The notes under the pieces were generated by a model. The model did not search any database and was not told the origin of the DNA. It worked only from the letters and a program-made list of their open reading frames with translations. Of a stretch of DNA of 64,000 nucleotides, positions 62,067-64,000 are shown piece after piece. The DNA lies in assembly GCF_034422975.1 (NCBI RefSeq), contig NZ_CP139873.1:2108001-2172000 (forward strand), given 5' to 3'. Position numbers and translations under genes: made by a program. Position 1 is the stretch's first letter, and each line of letters begins with the position of its first letter. Source of the DNA: Idiomarina sp. PL1-037 (lineage in GTDB: Bacteria; Pseudomonadota; Gammaproteobacteria; Enterobacterales; Alteromonadaceae).

Positions 62067-63905
62067 ATGTCAGAATGCGGCGGTTACCGGCAACTTCAAC
62101 TGCTGCAAGGTGCGGGCCTATGGTATGAATGCTGCGAGGCTCGCTCTGACAGCTCCATCTACTTATCAAACCTGCAGACTCATGCCGATGCTGCACTCTC
62201 CCGCTACCGGGACTATCTGGGACATGAGTTTGAACAGGTGTGGATAGACTGCAGTGACGGTTTACACGCTGACGCCATAGCAGCGCTTTGCGGCACCGTT
62301 ACCGCCGGTGGTTTGTTGTCTATTTTACTTCCGGCTGAGAGCAACGCCATGAGTCACCGCATGGAACGTTTTGCCGCAAAGCGCTTTGCCGAGTCAGGCA
62401 CCAAAACCCAGTTATTGGTCAGCAAGCCCGAAACACGCTCAGTAAATGAGGAATTCCGGCTAACCAATGAGCAGAGCTCTATTTTTAACGCTCTTACACA
62501 AAGTACAGGAAAACCACACGGCACTCATATTATTACTGCAGAGCGCGGCCGCGGTAAAAGCACCTTATTGGGTCAGGCGCTCGCCTCGGTAGAAGATCAA
62601 AGCTCAATTATTGTAACGGCACCACGAAAAGCCAATGCGAAAATTTTGCTACAGCAGGCGCCGGAAGCTCACTTCGTTGCCTGGGATAAGCTACTGGAAC
62701 AACCCGGTAATTCCGAAGTAACATTAATTATTGATGAAGCTGCCGGTTTGCCATTGTGGGCAACAGAGCAGCTATGCCAAAAATTTACCCCCTGGCTGCT
62801 TGCCACAACCGTTGCTGGTTACGAAGGTTGTGGCCGTGGCTTCGCAGTGCACTTTACAGACTGGGCTAAAAAAACCTTGCCGCAGGTATCTGTTCATCAG
62901 TTAACGCAGCCATTACGCTGGCCCGCGAATGAGCCATTAGAGCAGTGGCTGACCGACACTTTTCTACTGAACGAGCAACCAGTAACACAATTCGGGAGCC
63001 GGGAGTCCGGCACTTTTATAAAGCACGCCTCGGAACTTGAAGAAGGTATGCTGCAACAATGTTTTCATCTTCTTCTCAACGCACATTACCAAAGTAGCCC
63101 GAATGACCTTAATCTGCTGCTGGCCGAAGCCGGACATAAGCTCGCTTACCAGTCCCTAAACGGAGAAGTTATTGCGGTTGCGTGGCTTATGAATGAGGGC
63201 CCCATTCAGTCACCTTTAAAAGAAGAAATCAGGCAAGGCCAAAGACGCCCCAAAGGAAATTTACTGCCTCAGGCCATAGGTTATTTTCTGCAACAAGACT
63301 GGGCTATGAGTATACGTTGGTTAAGGGTGGCACGTATTGCTGTACCAGCAGCGAAAAGACGACGTAAAGCCGCCTCCGAGTTACTAGCTGAGATTTACCG
63401 GTGGGCACTGGACAACAACTATCAAATGCTCGGAACCAGTTTTGCCTGGTCACCGGAACTGGATAATTTCTGGAGAAAAAATGGCTATTCTCTTTGGCGC
63501 CTTAGTAGCCGTATCGACAGCGTATCGGCGCGCCCAGCGGCTATTTATGCTCAACCGCTATCCAGTGAATCCACTGGTTTATACCAGGTATGCCAATTGC
63601 TTAACCAGTGGGGACATAACCAGCTACAATGGTTTTCAGGCGGCAAAGAGATGCTGCGACTGACAGGCGAACACAGTGAGGTAAGAGCAGGCCTTATTCA
63701 AGCTTATCGCGATAAGACTATCCCGTTTGACGCAGCACATTTCGCCTTAGCTCAGTGGTTTTACTGGCAACATAGCCATCATCCTCTAACCGAACTACTC
63801 TGTCATTCATCAACCACACTCAAACATCTGGGTGAATATTGGGGTGGAGTGTCGCAACGACAGGCTAATGAAAATCTCTGTAAAGAGGTGCGCTCACTGC
63901 ACTAA
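62067..63905 (+). CDS. tmcA: tRNA(Met) cytidine acetyltransferase TmcA
   Basis: A 612-residue enzyme that makes N4-acetylcytidine at the wobble position of elongator tRNA-Met. It combines an N-terminal domain, a helicase-like ATPase with Walker A ERGRGKST (about residue 165) and Walker B LIIDEAAGLP, a GNAT acetyltransferase domain (about 330-480) with RVARIAVPAAKRRRKAAS, and a C-terminal tail. E. coli TmcA has about 671 residues; the shorter N-terminus here is notable. It starts one base after the transporter stop and has no clear ribosome-binding site, so coupling is likely. Confidence 0.92.
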   Translation: MSECGGYRQLQLLQGAGLWYECCEARSDSSIYLSNLQTHADAALSRYRDYLGHEFEQVWIDCSDGLHADAIAALCGTVTAGGLLSILLPAESNAMSHRMERFAAKRFAESGTKTQLLVSKPETRSVNEEFRLTNEQSSIFNALTQSTGKPHGTHIITAERGRGKSTLLGQALASVEDQSSIIVTAPRKANAKILLQQAPEAHFVAWDKLLEQPGNSEVTLIIDEAAGLPLWATEQLCQKFTPWLLATTVAGYEGCGRGFAVHFTDWAKKTLPQVSVHQLTQPLRWPANEPLEQWLTDTFLLNEQPVTQFGSRESGTFIKHASELEEGMLQQCFHLLLNAHYQSSPNDLNLLLAEAGHKLAYQSLNGEVIAVAWLMNEGPIQSPLKEEIRQGQRRPKGNLLPQAIGYFLQQDWAMSIRWLRVARIAVPAAKRRRKAASELLAEIYRWALDNNYQMLGTSFAWSPELDNFWRKNGYSLWRLSSRIDSVSARPAAIYAQPLSSESTGLYQVCQLLNQWGHNQLQWFSGGKEMLRLTGEHSEVRAGLIQAYRDKTIPFDAAHFALAQWFYWQHSHHPLTELLCHSSTTLKHLGEYWGGVSQRQANENLCKEVRSLH

Positions 63906-63911
63906 TGTGAC

Positions 63912-63940
63912 TTGTTGTTTTGACAGCAAATTCCTATGAT
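63912..63940 (+). promoter_or_regulatory. Candidate promoter of the last gene
   Basis: TTGTTG (63912-63917) and TATGAT (63935-63940) are separated by 17 bp. The promoter would begin just after the tmcA stop and drive the gene starting at 63971. Confidence 0.4.
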
Positions 63941-63970
63941 CACCCCAGAATCTAAACAGGAAGCCCAACC

Positions 63971-64000
63971 ATGACCCGTTACTCAGCTTTTATTCTTTGT
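63971..64000 (+). CDS. 5' end of an unidentified protein
   Basis: ATG at 63971 is preceded by CAGGAAG with 8-bp spacing. Ten codons (MTRYSAFILC) are visible before the window ends. The hydrophobic residues could open a signal peptide, but the family cannot be named. Confidence 0.55.
   Translation, partial: MTRYSAFILC

Noticed and set aside
63920..63940. TTGACA at 63920 as the -35 for TATGAT
   Set aside because: The spacing is only 9 bp; TTGTTG at 63912 has the correct 17 bp.
1..64000. tRNA genes, CRISPR arrays, insertion sequences, prophage or defence islands
   Set aside because: I looked for cloverleaf-like segments, regular spaced repeats, transposase or phage motifs and unusual base composition and found none.

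Overview
The window looks like a chromosomal core region of a gammaproteobacterium of the Alteromonadales, most likely Idiomarina or a close relative. The reasons are the gene order (parE-parC-plsC, ygiF-glnE, cca/folK/folB/plsY/tsaD, pilT/yggS-proC-yggT, rdgB-hemW, mutY-yggX, proB-proA), the moderate GC content, and the emphasis on amino-acid and aldehyde metabolism. This placement is inference from gene content; no rRNA gene is present. I found no rRNA, tRNA, CRISPR array, insertion sequence or prophage. Coding density is very high.

Layout. 1-2.3 kb: lptF-lptG (LPS export permeases). 2.4-7.2 kb: pepA-holC-valS operon. 7.3-13.8 kb, minus strand: nudF-yqiB-parE-parC-plsC-rraB. 14.0-20.7 kb: tolC and an LpxL-type acyltransferase, then ygiF-glnE on the other strand. 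20.9-26.4 kb: bifunctional putA, a small membrane protein and an acyl-CoA dehydrogenase. 26.5-28.6 kb: gspA-gspB (type II secretion accessory pair). 28.7-32.5 kb: cca, folK-folB, plsY, tsaD. 32.6-35.2 kb: a lipoprotein amidase and a PhoD-like protein that has lost metal ligands. 35.2-40.5 kb: pilT, yggS-proC-yggT-DUF4426, nhaP2. 40.6-45.7 kb: rdgB-hemW, trmB, an OmpA-family protein, mutY-yggX. 45.9-48.3 kb: proB-proA. 48.3-51.1 kb: a glycosyltransferase followed by a waaA-kdkA gene fusion. 51.2-53.3 kb: an iron-sulfur photolyase and a lipocalin. 53.3-58.2 kb: deaD with a structured leader, then gabD and a second aldehyde dehydrogenase. 58.3-64 kb: cnoX (ybbN), zapE, an NSS sodium symporter, tmcA and the first codons of another gene.

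Together the genes cover outer-membrane building (LptFG, LpxL, WaaA-KdkA, TolC, OmpA-like, PlsC, PlsY), proline synthesis (ProB, ProA, ProC) and breakdown (PutA), chromosome segregation (ParC, ParE), and translation or tRNA processing (ValS, Cca, TsaD, TrmB, TmcA). The most interesting item is the single reading frame joining a complete Kdo transferase to a complete Kdo kinase. At the joint there is an in-frame ATG with a Shine-Dalgarno-like sequence, so the locus may make both a bifunctional enzyme and free kinase. Second is the PhoD-like protein with replaced metal-binding residues. Other oddities are a PlsC with H-X4-E instead of H-X4-D, a CCA enzyme without the HD domain, a long structured deaD leader, and six tail-to-tail gene overlaps.
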